Below the pieces are notes generated by a model. The model was not told the DNA's origin. It was given only the letters and a program-made list of their open reading frames with translations, and searched no databases. From Sphingomonas cannabina (GTDB lineage: Bacteria; Pseudomonadota; Alphaproteobacteria; Sphingomonadales; Sphingomonadaceae), in NCBI RefSeq assembly GCF_021391395.1, contig NZ_CP090059.1:3953001-4017000 (forward strand): DNA of 64,000 nucleotides, given 5' to 3'. A program made the position numbers and the translations under genes. Positions 44,477 to 52,915 of this stretch are shown in pieces; position 1 is the stretch's first letter; each line of letters opens with the position of its first letter.

Positions 44477-44868
44477 GGCTTGGTGTAGGGCGTGAAGTCG
44501 CCAAGGCGGCAGTATGCCGACGGGATATTGCCGCCACCGCGCTGGACGGTGCGGAAACGGTCGTTGCGGCACAGCTGGCTGCCGTAGACGTCGGCGATGA
44601 TCACCGGATCACCCCACAGGCCCGGACACTGGCCGATGACGTCGTTGCGCCACAGCCGCGAGCCGTCGTTGTAGATCAGCGTCCTGCCGCCATAGGGCTG
44701 CGGCCCCTGGAGCCGCTGCACGTCGACGCAGCGCTCCGCCTTGCCCGCCACGCGGCCCTCCAGGCGCGAGGCAAGCTCGCTCGCCTCGCGCCGTTCGGCC
44801 TTCGCCACGCGCTCCTGGTCGCCCGCGCAGCCGGCGAGGGCGAGTGCGATCAGCAACCCGGCGCGCAT
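44473..44868 (-). CDS. Small lipoprotein, paralogue of next gene
   Basis: 131 residues. Signal peptide with lipobox LALAGCAG, a short coiled region, then a cysteine-bearing domain in which [22 protein letters not shown] and [10 protein letters not shown] alternate, ending GDFTPYTKP. The same plan and ending occur in the protein at 44873-45280, so the two are tandem duplicates. It resembles the DUF6491-like proteins (as at the start of this window) in its DGSRLWRN core. Its stop slightly overlaps the convergent hslU end. Confidence 0.82.
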   Translation of the reverse strand: MRAGLLIALALAGCAGDQERVAKAERREASELASRLEGRVAGKAERCVDVQRLQGPQPYGGRTLIYNDGSRLWRNDVIGQCPGLWGDPVIIADVYGSQLCRNDRFRTVQRGGGNIPSAYCRLGDFTPYTKP

Positions 44869-44872
44869 CGTC

Positions 44873-45280
44873 CTAGCTCCGCGGCTTGGTGTAGGGCACG
44901 AAATCCCCGAACGAGCAAGCGCCGCTCGGGAAGCCGCTGCTGCGATCGACGGTGCGGACGATGTCGCCGCGGCAGAGCTGGCCGCCGTAGCTCTTCGTCA
45001 CGATGATGTCGTCGCGCTTCAGGCCGAAGCAGCCGCCGGTCGGCTTGTTGAGCCAATAGCGGCTCCCGTCGCGGTACAGCAAAGTCTCGCCGTAGATCGA
45101 GACGTTGGAATTGCCGAACGGGTTGATGCAGCTCTGCGGCTTGCCGGCCTCATAGCCGGCCAGCGTCTTGTCGAGCCGTGCCTGCTCGCGCGCCTGGGCC
45201 GCATCGGCACGGGCGACGTCCTCGGCCGTGGCGGTGCAGCCGGCAACCAGAAGTAAGCAACACAGGGCAATCGGTTTCAT
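44873..45280 (-). CDS. Small lipoprotein, paralogue of neighbour
   Basis: 135 residues. MKPIALCCLLLVAGC is a lipoprotein signal. The mature part has SCINPFGNSNVSIYGETLLY, RDGSRYWLNKPTGGCFGL and LCRGDIVRTV, ending DFVPYTKPRS. The cysteine spacing matches the downstream paralogue. GGAGG five bases before the ATG fixes the start and argues against the ATG six codons earlier. Probably a two-gene transcript with 44473-44868, separated by only 4 bp. Confidence 0.84.
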   Translation of the reverse strand: MKPIALCCLLLVAGCTATAEDVARADAAQAREQARLDKTLAGYEAGKPQSCINPFGNSNVSIYGETLLYRDGSRYWLNKPTGGCFGLKRDDIIVTKSYGGQLCRGDIVRTVDRSSGFPSGACSFGDFVPYTKPRS

Positions 45281-45317
45281 CACAACCTCCATGGTCCCCA
45301 TGTGAACCATGACGGAG

Positions 45318-46052
45318 TCAACCGCGGAAAACATCTTTCGCTCCGCGGCGCTCGCCCAGTTCCTCCGGCGATGATGCGCGCAGGAAGGGGTTGGTGGCAA
45401 GCTCCTCGCCGATAGTGGTAGGCAACGTCGCCTCGCCCGCCGCGCGCAGGCGGTCGACCTCGACCATGCGCGCCTTGATCGCCTCGTTGTCGGGCTCGGC
45501 GACGAGGGCGTAACGGCCGTTGGACTGGGTATATTCGTGCGCCGCGAACACCCGGGTCTCCGGCGGCAGCGCGGCATATTTGCGCATGGCGGCGTACATG
45601 TCCGCCGCCGTTCCCTCGAACAGCCGGCCGCAGCCCATCGCGAAGATGGTGTCGCCGGGAAAGAGCAGGCCGTCCTGGTCGAACACGTAGCTGATGTGCC
45701 CGGCGGTGTGGGCGGGCGTGTCGAGCACCCTCGCGACATGGGCACCGAGCTTCATCGTATCGCCCTCGGCGACGGTGCGGTCGAGCGTCGGGATCTTCGC
45801 CGCCTCCGCTGCCGGGCCGGTAACCAGCGCGCCGGTCGCATCCTTGACCGCCTGGTTGCCGCCGACGTGATCGGGGTGCCAGTGGGTGTTCCAGATCTGG
45901 GTGATCGTCCAGCCCCGCTCCTTCGCCGCAGCCAGCGCGGGGGCGGCATCGCCCGGGTCGACCACCAGCGTCTCGTTCGACGCGGGGTCATGGACCAGCC
46001 AGATGTAATTATCGTCGAAAGCGGGGACGCGGACGATCTCGAGGTCGGTCAT
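45318..46052 (-). CDS. gloB: Hydroxyacylglutathione hydrolase (glyoxalase II)
   Basis: 244 residues. The metallo-beta-lactamase motif NTHWHPDHVGG binds the two metals, and TPAHTAGHISYVF and FPGDTIFAMGCGRLFEG follow. The C-terminal domain VFAAHEYTQSNGRYALVAEP is specific to glyoxalase II and binds glutathione. It hydrolyses S-lactoylglutathione to lactate. The start overlaps the preceding stop (ATGA), as the third gene of a gloA-NMO-gloB operon. Confidence 0.94.
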   Translation of the reverse strand: MTDLEIVRVPAFDDNYIWLVHDPASNETLVVDPGDAAPALAAAKERGWTITQIWNTHWHPDHVGGNQAVKDATGALVTGPAAEAAKIPTLDRTVAEGDTMKLGAHVARVLDTPAHTAGHISYVFDQDGLLFPGDTIFAMGCGRLFEGTAADMYAAMRKYAALPPETRVFAAHEYTQSNGRYALVAEPDNEAIKARMVEVDRLRAAGEATLPTTIGEELATNPFLRASSPEELGERRGAKDVFRG

Positions 46053-47101
46053 GATGCGGTCTCCAGAAGCGCGAGGATTTCGGCGGCGAGCCGTTCGGTG
46101 AGGGCCTGGGCCGGTTCGGCACGGGCCCGGGCGACGCCAGCGCCAGCCCACATCGGTGAATAGTCGCCCCGCCCGCCGGCTTCGGCGGCGGCACGAAGGG
46201 GGGCCAGCGCCGCGGAGGCGTGGGGGAACGGGGGCACAGCCGGGTGCGTCGGTCCGAGCACCTCGATCAGCCGGTTGCGGATGCCCCGTGCCTGGCGGCC
46301 GGAGAAGAGCGTCGTGAAGACGGTCTCGACCGGCGTGCCGAGCAGCGCCCGGTGCGGCGCGCTGACGCTGCTTTCGGGCGTGGCGAGATAAGCGGTGCCG
46401 ATCTGCACCGCGCTCGCTCCGGCGGTCAGCGCCTCAGCCGCGCTCTGCGCGTCGACGATCCCGCCGGCGGCGATCACCGGCAGCGAAACCGTATCGAGAA
46501 TGCCGCGCAGGAGGTCGGCAAGCGGCGTCGGGCGGTGGCCGTCGAGGAACCAGCCCGCATGCCCGCCGGCCTCGGCCCCTTGCGCGATCACCGCGTCGAC
46601 GCCGCGATCGGCGAGCCAGCGGGCCTCGTCCACCGTCGTCGCGCTGCCGAGCACGACCGCATCGGCCCGCCGCACCCGCTCGAGGAGATCGGGCGCGGGC
46701 AGGCCGAAGTGAAAGCTCACCACCTCGGGCCGCACGGCTTCGACCGCTTCGGCCATCGCCGCGTCGAACGGCCGGCGGAGCGGCGGCGGCGGGCCCGGCT
46801 CCACGCCTTCCTCGGCATAGAAGGGTGCCAGCAACTCGCGCCACGCGCTGTCGTCGGCCTCCACCAGCTCGTGGCAGAAGAAATTGAGGTTGATCGGCCC
46901 CTCGGCCTGATCGCGCAGCTCCGCCGCCTGCACCACCAGCTGCTGCGGCGTCAGCATCGCGCAGGGCAGCGACCCGAGCGCACCGCCCCGCAGCGCCGCC
47001 GCCGCCAGAGCCACGCCGCCGGAGTTCGCCATCGGCGCCTGCACGATCGGCACCGCGGCGCCGGTCAGGTCGAGGAAGCGCCGGTCGGGCCAGCGCGCCA
47101 T
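46049..47101 (-). CDS. Nitronate monooxygenase family flavoprotein
   Basis: 350 residues. PIVQAPMANSGGVALAAAAL is the FMN-binding start. Then come VIAQGAEAGGHAGWFLDG (catalytic histidine context) and PVIAAGGIVDAQSAAEALTAGASAVQIGTAYLATPESSVS, all typical of the NMO/2-nitropropane dioxygenase family. It oxidises alkyl nitronates such as propionate 3-nitronate. It is sandwiched between the two glyoxalase genes with one- and four-base overlaps, which suggests joint detoxification of electrophiles. Confidence 0.92.
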   Translation of the reverse strand: MARWPDRRFLDLTGAAVPIVQAPMANSGGVALAAAALRGGALGSLPCAMLTPQQLVVQAAELRDQAEGPINLNFFCHELVEADDSAWRELLAPFYAEEGVEPGPPPPLRRPFDAAMAEAVEAVRPEVVSFHFGLPAPDLLERVRRADAVVLGSATTVDEARWLADRGVDAVIAQGAEAGGHAGWFLDGHRPTPLADLLRGILDTVSLPVIAAGGIVDAQSAAEALTAGASAVQIGTAYLATPESSVSAPHRALLGTPVETVFTTLFSGRQARGIRNRLIEVLGPTHPAVPPFPHASAALAPLRAAAEAGGRGDYSPMWAGAGVARARAEPAQALTERLAAEILALLETAS

Positions 47102-47550
47102 CACCACTCGCCCGTGTTCGGCATCGACACCCAGGGCTCGGCCGGCTCCAGCACACCGTCCTGGAGCAGCTCGATCGAGATGCCGTCGGGGGTGCGCACG
47201 AACGCCATATGGCCGTCGCGCGGCGGGCGGTTGATGGTGACGCCGGCGTCCATCAGCCGCTGGCAGGTCTCGTAGATATCGTCGACGCGATAGGCGAGAT
47301 GGCCGAAGTTGCGGCCGCCGGCATAGCGTTCGGGCTCGCCGTTTTCGGGCGGCCAGTTGTAGGTGAGCTCCACCTCGGCGCGGGCGCGCTCGCCGGGGCC
47401 GTTCATATCCTCGGGCGCGGCGAGGAAGATGAGGGTGAAACGGCCCTTGTCGTTCTCCATGCGCCGGACCTCCTTGAGTCCCAGTAGCTCGAAGAAGCGG
47501 ATCGTCGCGTCGGGATCGGCGACGCGGATCATGGTGTGGAGATATTTCAT
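47101..47550 (-). CDS. gloA: Lactoylglutathione lyase (glyoxalase I)
   Basis: 149 residues, two VOC modules. [20 protein letters not shown] gives the first metal-ligand histidine, the AEVELTYNW strand the first glutamate, [16 protein letters not shown] the second histidine, and DGISIELLQ the last glutamate. It isomerises the methylglyoxal-glutathione hemithioacetal. It is the first gene of the operon with nitronate monooxygenase and gloB. Confidence 0.92.
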   Translation of the reverse strand: MKYLHTMIRVADPDATIRFFELLGLKEVRRMENDKGRFTLIFLAAPEDMNGPGERARAEVELTYNWPPENGEPERYAGGRNFGHLAYRVDDIYETCQRLMDAGVTINRPPRDGHMAFVRTPDGISIELLQDGVLEPAEPWVSMPNTGEW

Positions 47551-47592
47551 CGCTGCGCGCCTCCTGTGACCTCGAGAGGTCAGATAATGTCG

Positions 47593-47671
47593 CCGTCATC
47601 CCGGCGAAAGCCGGGATCTCAGGCGGAGACAGGAATGCGACACGAGATCCCGGCTTTCGCCGGGATGACGG
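47593..47671. repeat. Intergenic inverted-repeat element, CATCCCGGC type
   Basis: Arms CCGTCATCCCGGCGAAAGCC and onwards (47593-47620) and their exact complement ending 47671, 28 bp each with a 23-bp loop. Each arm also forms its own small hairpin (CCGGCGAAAGCCGG). Confidence 0.75.
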
Positions 47672-47673
47672 AG

Positions 47674-48408
47674 TTATTTCGCGCCGAACTGCTCCAGCGC
47701 CTTTCGTGCCGCCGTGGCTGCCGGACTGTCCGGCGCCAGCTCGGCCGCCTTCTGCCAGCCCGCCTTTGCACCGGTCTCGTCGCCCGCGGCGGCGGCGATG
47801 TTGCCTGCTTCGAGCTGGACCTGGGCGTCGTCCGACGAACGCTTGAGCGCCTCGCCGATGTCCTTCCGCGCGCGGTCGAGATCGCCCATGCGCCGCGCCA
47901 GCGTCGCCGAGAGCAGCCAGGCGAGCGGATCGTCGGCGGCGCTCGCCAGCGCCTTGTCGATGTCCTCGCGTGCGGCAGCGAGGTTCCCCGAGGCGACGGC
48001 GGCGCGGGCACGGTCGAGCTGCGCCTCACCGAGCGGCAGGCCGGTGAGCATACCGCTGGAAAGCGCCGCGTTGAGCGCCGTGCGCGCCTTCACCGGATCA
48101 CCGGCCGCCAGCCACGCATTGCCCGCCTGCGCCCAATAATTGGCGGCGCGGGCGTCGTGCGCGACCTCGGCCTCGTGCGCCGCCTCGGAGAAGGCGCCTG
48201 CCGCACCGGCGAAATTGCCCGAGCGCGCGTAGGCCATGCCGAGGCACTGGCGGGCAAGGAAGCCGCCGCCCGCCAGACGCCACGCCGACGCCTCGGCTGC
48301 GCCTTGCCCCGGATCGCTGCCGGTGGCGAGATCGACGCAGCGGTCGAAGCGCGCCTCGGGCGTCTCGACCGGCGCGACCGTCTGGAGCAGCAGCGGCAGC
48401 AGGATCAT
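47674..48408 (-). CDS. Tetratricopeptide-repeat protein
   Basis: 244 residues. A hydrophobic N-terminus (MILLPLLLQTVAP) suggests export to the periplasm. Several TPR-like helices follow, for example ANYWAQAGNAWLAAGDPVKA and LDRARAAVASGNLAAAREDI, ending AATAARKALEQFGAK. It is a protein-interaction scaffold of unknown partner. The start overlaps the hydrolase stop (ATGA), making a two-gene unit. Confidence 0.85.
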   Translation of the reverse strand: MILLPLLLQTVAPVETPEARFDRCVDLATGSDPGQGAAEASAWRLAGGGFLARQCLGMAYARSGNFAGAAGAFSEAAHEAEVAHDARAANYWAQAGNAWLAAGDPVKARTALNAALSSGMLTGLPLGEAQLDRARAAVASGNLAAAREDIDKALASAADDPLAWLLSATLARRMGDLDRARKDIGEALKRSSDDAQVQLEAGNIAAAAGDETGAKAGWQKAAELAPDSPAATAARKALEQFGAK

Positions 48409-49109
48409 GGCAGGCCTTCGATCGTACGCAGGATCAGCGCGATGTCGCTCTCGCGCGAGAGGCGGTGGTCGCCGTCCTTGACGAAGGTCGCCTGCACGTC
48501 GGGTGAACGGATCAGGCGCATGAGGTCGAGGCTCAGCGTCCAGGGCACGTCGGGATCGGCCTGGCCGTGGACGAGGCGGACCGGCGCGTCGATGGCGATC
48601 GGCCCGTGCATCAGCCGGTTGGCCTCGCCCGAGGACCAGAAGGCGCGGGTGGTGACGGTCGGCTCGGGCGCATATTGAGAGGGTTGCTCCAGCCGGCCTT
48701 CGGCGAGCAGGGTCATCTTCTGCTCCTGGGTAAAGCCCCAGTCGGTGAAGTCGGGCGCCGGGGCGATGCCAACCAGGCCGGCGATGCGATCCGACCGGGC
48801 GAGCGCCGCCAGCAGCATGATCCACCCGCCCATCGACGAGCCGACCAGCACCACCGGCCCCTCGAGGACATGGTCGATCAGCCACAGCACGTCGTCGCGC
48901 CAGATGTCGAGCGTACCGTCCTCGAACGCGCCCGGGCTGGCGCCGCAGCCGGAATAGTCGAAGCGCAGGCACGCCCGGCCCTTAGCACGTGCCCAGTCCT
49001 CGATCGCCAGCGCCTTGGTGCCGCTCATGTCCGAGGCATAGCCCGGGAGGAACATCACCGTCGGGCCGGCGCCGGGGGTGTGATGATGGGCGAGCTGGCG
49101 TTCGGTCAT
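48405..49109 (-). CDS. Alpha/beta hydrolase
   Basis: 234 residues. TVMFLPGYASDMSGTKALAI provides the oxyanion region, LVGSSMGGWIMLLAAL the nucleophile elbow (G-S-S-M-G), HGQADPDVPW the acid, and KDGDHRLSRESD the catalytic histidine. The pattern resembles ABHD10-like thioesterases and carboxylesterases. The substrate is unknown. The start at MTERQLAHH is favoured; an extended frame upstream would run through the repeat element. Confidence 0.88.
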   Translation of the reverse strand: MTERQLAHHHTPGAGPTVMFLPGYASDMSGTKALAIEDWARAKGRACLRFDYSGCGASPGAFEDGTLDIWRDDVLWLIDHVLEGPVVLVGSSMGGWIMLLAALARSDRIAGLVGIAPAPDFTDWGFTQEQKMTLLAEGRLEQPSQYAPEPTVTTRAFWSSGEANRLMHGPIAIDAPVRLVHGQADPDVPWTLSLDLMRLIRSPDVQATFVKDGDHRLSRESDIALILRTIEGLP

Positions 49110-49144
49110 GGCTGTGCCCACGTAGGACAGCGATTTCGTGAGCT

Positions 49145-49284
49145 CAATCCTCCCCGAGCTTGCTCGGGGAGGGGGACCGCGCGATGAAATCGCGGGGTGG
49201 AGGGGAAATGCGCAACGGCAGGATTCTTCCCCTCCACCAGCCTTCGGCTGGTCCCCCTCCCCGAGCAAGCTCGGGGAGGAATTG
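49145..49284. repeat. Intergenic inverted-repeat element, CCTCCCCGAGC type
   Basis: CAATCCTCCCCGAGCTTGCT with its complement at the right end (to 49284) and nested GGGGGACC/GGTCCCCC and GGGTGGAGGGGAA/TTCCCCTCCACC pairs. Related to the elements at 12114 and 41088. Confidence 0.75.
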
Positions 49285-49288
49285 GGGC

Positions 49289-50368
49289 CTAAAATCGCAT
49301 CTCGGACTTGCTGACGTCGGGATCGGCCGTGCAGATGGTGCGCAGCGCCGCCCATTGCTGCGCATCGAGCGCGGGGCGGTAGCCTTCGCCCTTCGCGCTG
49401 GCGCGGAACAGGCGCTGGCGGTCGCTCGACAGCGGATGACTGGAGAGATAGCCGAGCACGCGGAGCGACGTGCCGAGCTTCGCCTCCCCCTTGCCGAGCC
49501 GGTCGAAGAAGGCGGCGGTGCCGAGGGGGGAGACCTGCGCCTCTCTCAGCGCATCGATCGCGAAGGCGTCCGCGCTCGCCTCCGCGCTGCGACTGTAGCC
49601 GGCGGAGAGCAGCGCATTGGTGTAGCCGCCGACGTTGCCGTCGAGGCCGCCCAGCACCACGCTGAGCCCGAGCTGGCGGATCAGCGACGCCAGCACGTCA
49701 CGGTGCGCGACGTGGCCGAGCTCATGCGCGATCACGCCGGCGACCTCGTCGGGCGACCTGGCATCCCGGAGCAGACCCTGGAAGATCAGCACATGGCCGC
49801 CGGGCAATGTCACCGCGTTGACGATCGGTACGTTGACCACGTGGATGTCGGCATCGCCCACCGCAGGGCCGAGCCGGTCGGTCAGCGCCTGGAGCGCGGC
49901 GGCGCCGGCGGGTGCCTTGCAGGTGCGGCCGCCGAAGTCGCCGACCATCAGGTCGCCGAGCCGCCGCTCCATCACTGGCGGCATCAGCCGCGCCGCGACC
50001 GATGGAGCGAAGGACAGGCCGAGCAGCGCCAGAGCCGCGATGCCGGCGAAGATCAGCGTGCCGTAGACGAGGCCGAGTCTGTCGACGATCCCGCCGTAGC
50101 GCTGCTCGCCGGGCAGCCGCACCAGCACCGCGGACGGGATCGGCTCGGCGACGGCGATGCGCCAGCCGGGGCGGCCCTTCAGTCCATATTGGTGGCGGCC
50201 ATCGATGCGGCCGTGGCCGACCAGGTCGGCGAAGGCGAAGGGGCCGACGGCGCCCTCGCCCTCGATCAGCGTGAAGCTCGCCCCGTCCGGCACCAGCAGC
50301 GCCTCACGCCGGATGGCGCTGAGGCCGTCGTAATGCCAGACGGCCGCCGCGTCAGAAGGCGCCGACAT
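49289..50368 (-). CDS. M48-family metalloprotease
   Basis: 359 residues. The N-terminal 110 residues are a soluble domain with a VWHYDGLSAIRREALLV opening. A membrane helix (LIFAGIAALALLGLSFA) follows, then the protease domain with zinc motif HELGHVAHRD and the downstream glutamate in SRSAEASADAFAIDAL. It is similar to YcaL/HtpX-like envelope proteases that degrade damaged or unassembled proteins. It lies 12 bp after the DUF898 gene, a pairing seen in other Proteobacteria. Confidence 0.9.
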   Translation of the reverse strand: MSAPSDAAAVWHYDGLSAIRREALLVPDGASFTLIEGEGAVGPFAFADLVGHGRIDGRHQYGLKGRPGWRIAVAEPIPSAVLVRLPGEQRYGGIVDRLGLVYGTLIFAGIAALALLGLSFAPSVAARLMPPVMERRLGDLMVGDFGGRTCKAPAGAAALQALTDRLGPAVGDADIHVVNVPIVNAVTLPGGHVLIFQGLLRDARSPDEVAGVIAHELGHVAHRDVLASLIRQLGLSVVLGGLDGNVGGYTNALLSAGYSRSAEASADAFAIDALREAQVSPLGTAAFFDRLGKGEAKLGTSLRVLGYLSSHPLSSDRQRLFRASAKGEGYRPALDAQQWAALRTICTADPDVSKSEMRF

Positions 50369-50380
50369 CGCCTGCCTTCA

Positions 50381-51460
50381 TCAGAAGGCACCCACGTCGA
50401 ACGCATCGAGCAGCCCTTCGCCCTGGGTCGGCGCGCGCGTCTCCGACTGCGTCAGCTCGTCGAGGTGGAGCTCGCCATAGGCCTCGATGTGGGTGATGAA
50501 GAACTTCCAGTTGCGGTAGGGCACGAACAGCATGCCGACGCCGAACGTCACCAAGACGAGGCCAATATTGCCGAGGAACAGGAGGATCCAGTCCCTGGTC
50601 CGCGCGGTGAAGTCGAAGGCGAGCGGTCCCAGCTCCAGCGCGCCGACCGCCTCGCGGTAATAGGCCGAGTAGAAGAACAGCGCGACCGCGCCGAGCAGGC
50701 CGTAGAAGCCGAGGATGAAGACGGTCGCCAGCACGATCGCCATCACGCTCGGCTCCCGGCTGGAGCCGACGGTCATTGCCGTCATCATGCCGATCAGGAA
50801 CAGGCCGACGAACAATGCGATCGGCACCAGATAGAAGATCAGATAGCGGCCGATGATGTGGTTCCAGTCGGCGTTGGCCTCGAAGCGGTAGGGGCCGAAG
50901 CTCATCTCGCGCCAGCGCCGGTTCCACAAGCTGGTCATCGACCATGGCACCATCAGGCCGAATGCGAGGAAGCCGAGCAGCGTGCGCCAGAGATGCTGCC
51001 AGCCATAGGCGAGCCCCTGCGTATCGCTGCCGCCGCGGATACCGTGCCAGAAGGTACGGCTGAGCCGGTAGCGGATGGCGCGGAAGATCGCGACGCCGAC
51101 CAGATAGAGCAGCAGCAGATAGAGCAGGAAGACCAGCAGTCCCGCCGCGCCCGGGTGGCCGCGCAACACCATGCCCTGCAGCAGCAGGTTGAGCAGCGCG
51201 AACGGAACCAGGAAGAACAGCAGCGCCATCAGATAGCCGACGAACAGTTCCAGTCCCGTACCGGTCCATTCGAGCCGATCGTCGATGAAGCGGGTGCGGC
51301 TCCACAGGTAGCGCCGCTCGCGGGTACGCGCCCAGAAGGCGTAGATGCCGAGCGTGACGATCGTCAGCAGCAGGTTGGTGAAGGCGATCGGCGCGAACTC
51401 GCGCCAGTCGCCGTGGAATTCGAAGGCGCTGTGCGGCGCGGTCCCCTGCTGCATGTCCAT
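50381..51460 (-). CDS. DUF898 (YjgN-like) membrane protein
   Basis: 359 residues. FEFHGDWREFAPIAFTNLLL and ILTIVTLGIYAFWARTRERR-type segments are hallmark DUF898 sequences and occur twice, at the start of each half of the protein (second copy with RRWREMSFGPYRFEANADW). About seven to eight membrane helices. Function is unknown. Its gene precedes an M48 protease gene here as elsewhere, so a shared role in envelope quality control is plausible. Confidence 0.88.
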   Translation of the reverse strand: MDMQQGTAPHSAFEFHGDWREFAPIAFTNLLLTIVTLGIYAFWARTRERRYLWSRTRFIDDRLEWTGTGLELFVGYLMALLFFLVPFALLNLLLQGMVLRGHPGAAGLLVFLLYLLLLYLVGVAIFRAIRYRLSRTFWHGIRGGSDTQGLAYGWQHLWRTLLGFLAFGLMVPWSMTSLWNRRWREMSFGPYRFEANADWNHIIGRYLIFYLVPIALFVGLFLIGMMTAMTVGSSREPSVMAIVLATVFILGFYGLLGAVALFFYSAYYREAVGALELGPLAFDFTARTRDWILLFLGNIGLVLVTFGVGMLFVPYRNWKFFITHIEAYGELHLDELTQSETRAPTQGEGLLDAFDVGAF

Positions 51461-51511
51461 CGCGATTCCCCCTTGCCGCTCGTTGGAGCCGAGCGGCGGG
51501 AAAGCGTCAAC

Positions 51512-51637
51512 TCACTTTGTGGCGAGGAGGGCCTCTACTGCCCGGCGCAAGGAATCGCTGTGGTTGGGAAAGGCGTTGAACAGCAGGAACGGCAGCGCGA
51601 TCGCCGCGATCAGGCGCCCCTTGGCGGCGGGGGTCAT
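51512..51637 (-). CDS. 41-aa membrane-associated peptide
   Basis: MTPAAKGRLIAAIALPFLLF continues into a short amphipathic tail. It starts in an ATGA overlap with the XRE regulator stop, which argues that it is real. It would be a single-helix membrane peptide. No family recognised. Confidence 0.5.
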   Translation of the reverse strand: MTPAAKGRLIAAIALPFLLFNAFPNHSDSLRRAVEALLATK

Positions 51638-51843
51638 TGGTCGGTCTCCTTGGCGGGATTGACGAAGATGGCTTCGATGGCGAGCCCGAAGACGTCGGCG
51701 ATCTTGAAGGCGAGCGGCAGCGAGGGATCGTAGCGCCCGGTCTCGATCGCGTTGACGCTCTGGCGCGAGACGCCGAGCCGGTCGGCGAGATCCTGCTGGC
51801 TCCAGTCGCACTCGGCGCGGAGCACCTTGAGGCGGTTCCTCAT
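51634..51843 (-). CDS. XRE-family DNA-binding regulator
   Basis: 69 residues, essentially one helix-turn-helix domain: MRNRLKVLRAECDWSQQDLA then DRLGVSRQSVNAIETGRYDP, ending in the LAFKIADVFGLAIEAIF module of short Cro/CI-like regulators. ATGA overlaps link it to the membrane protein gene before it and the 41-aa peptide after it. Such HTH and small-membrane-protein pairs are widespread and often self-regulating. Confidence 0.9.
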   Translation of the reverse strand: MRNRLKVLRAECDWSQQDLADRLGVSRQSVNAIETGRYDPSLPLAFKIADVFGLAIEAIFVNPAKETDQ

Positions 51844-52244
51844 TCGCGGCCTCGCAGCGTCAGCCTGTTGACGCAGGCGCCGAGCAGCAGGCCGCCGAGC
51901 CACAGAATCGGCCAAGTATAGGCGACGACGTGCGGCACGAGCGCGAACCCTTCCAGAAAGCCCCAGATCGTCGAGGCCGCGAGCATCACGCCGGTCGCGA
52001 CCAGCAGCTGCCTCACCTGCAGCACGCGCAGATATTCGTCGCTCTCGTCGAAGAGGTAACGTCCCATCGCGAGGAAGAATCCGGTGACCGGCAGCGCGGG
52101 CAGGACGCCGATTACATAGGCCAGCGGACCGGACACGAGATGCCGCGACAGGAGATAGACGGCGCCGACGAGCAGCACCGCATAGGCGCTGCTCAGCAGC
52201 AGGATCGTTCGATTGTACCGTTTCTGGGCGGGTGAGAAGCGCAT
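51840..52244 (-). CDS. Four-helix membrane protein paired with XRE regulator
   Basis: 134 residues. After a basic start (MRFSPAQKRYNR) come four hydrophobic helices with a charged loop (YLFDESDEYLRVLQVRQLLV) in the middle. No characterised family recognised. The ATG at 52244 has AGGA eight bases upstream. The ATG three codons earlier has none. It is the first gene of the three-gene XRE operon behind a good sigma70 promoter. Confidence 0.8.
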   Translation of the reverse strand: MRFSPAQKRYNRTILLLSSAYAVLLVGAVYLLSRHLVSGPLAYVIGVLPALPVTGFFLAMGRYLFDESDEYLRVLQVRQLLVATGVMLAASTIWGFLEGFALVPHVVAYTWPILWLGGLLLGACVNRLTLRGRE

Positions 52245-52249
52245 GACAA

Positions 52250-52303
52250 GCATCCTGTAATTTCTGACAAGGATGCTTTACTCACCGGCGCGAATTATGT
52301 CAA
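52250..52303 (-). promoter_or_regulatory. Sigma70 promoter and operator-like repeat for the XRE operon
   Basis: On the minus strand TTGACA (52303-52298), 17 bp, TAAAGC (52280-52275). Immediately downstream GCATCC and GGATGC form an inverted repeat (52250-52276) embedded in a direct repeat ending CTTGTCA, a natural site for XRE self-repression. Confidence 0.6.
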
Positions 52304-52364
52304 GCACACTTTGCAATTTGAAAAGCTTGCACGTCAAAGCAAAACGAGGTCGAGTTGGAATCCT

Positions 52365-52434
52365 GCCCCTACGAAAGCAGGAGCCTTGACCATGGGCACG
52401 TTTGTGGCCTGGGCTCCTGCTTTCGCAGGAGCAC
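52365..52434. repeat. Interspersed inverted repeat, CTGCGAAAGCAG type
   Basis: GCCCCTACGAAAGCAGGAGC and, inverted, GCTCCTGCTTTCGCAGGAGC. Second copy of the element at 8476, here between two leftward genes. Confidence 0.7.
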
Positions 52435-52453
52435 TGCAGCTGCTCTAATCCGC

Positions 52454-52915
52454 CTACGCGTAGGCGATCAGGCGGCCGAGGGCGGCGACGGTGAGCCAGA
52501 GGAGGAGCGAGGCGCCCGCCAGCATCCGCAGAGGCCAGGACGGCGTCTCCCCGGCTCGCCACCAGAAGCGGAAGGCCAATGCGTTGGCGAGCGCGACGGC
52601 GATCAGCGTGAGCTTGGTCAGGAAGCGCGGGGATCGGATCAGGGCGGTAGCGTCCGCTGCGAACAGGACGGGACCGCTCGCCGCCAGCATCAGGAGGCCG
52701 GCAATCGCGATCGGAGTCAGCGCTCGCGAGAGGGTGGCGAGCGGCAGCGTGCGGAAAGCGCCGACCAGCCTCAGATCGACCACGCCGATGCCGCCGACCA
52801 GGCAGACGAGACCGAGGAGGTGAACGAGGTTGGCGGCCGGATAGAGCCACGCCGATTCCCGCGCGGCCATGCCGAAGGCGCTGGCCTCGATCGATGCGGC
52901 GAAATTCTCGAGCAA
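52454..52915 (-). CDS. Small membrane protein (DUF6644-like)
   Basis: 153 residues, four membrane helices, with NLVHLLGLVCLVGGIGVVDL and ALANALAFRFWWRAGETPSW as the best-defined parts. It probably starts at a TTG directly after the DUF6152 stop. The first ATG would remove 14 residues. The combination with a DUF6152 protein is seen in other proteobacterial genomes and suggests a shared envelope function. The family name is from recall and not certain. Confidence 0.75.
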   Translation of the reverse strand: MLENFAASIEASAFGMAARESAWLYPAANLVHLLGLVCLVGGIGVVDLRLVGAFRTLPLATLSRALTPIAIAGLLMLAASGPVLFAADATALIRSPRFLTKLTLIAVALANALAFRFWWRAGETPSWPLRMLAGASLLLWLTVAALGRLIAYA

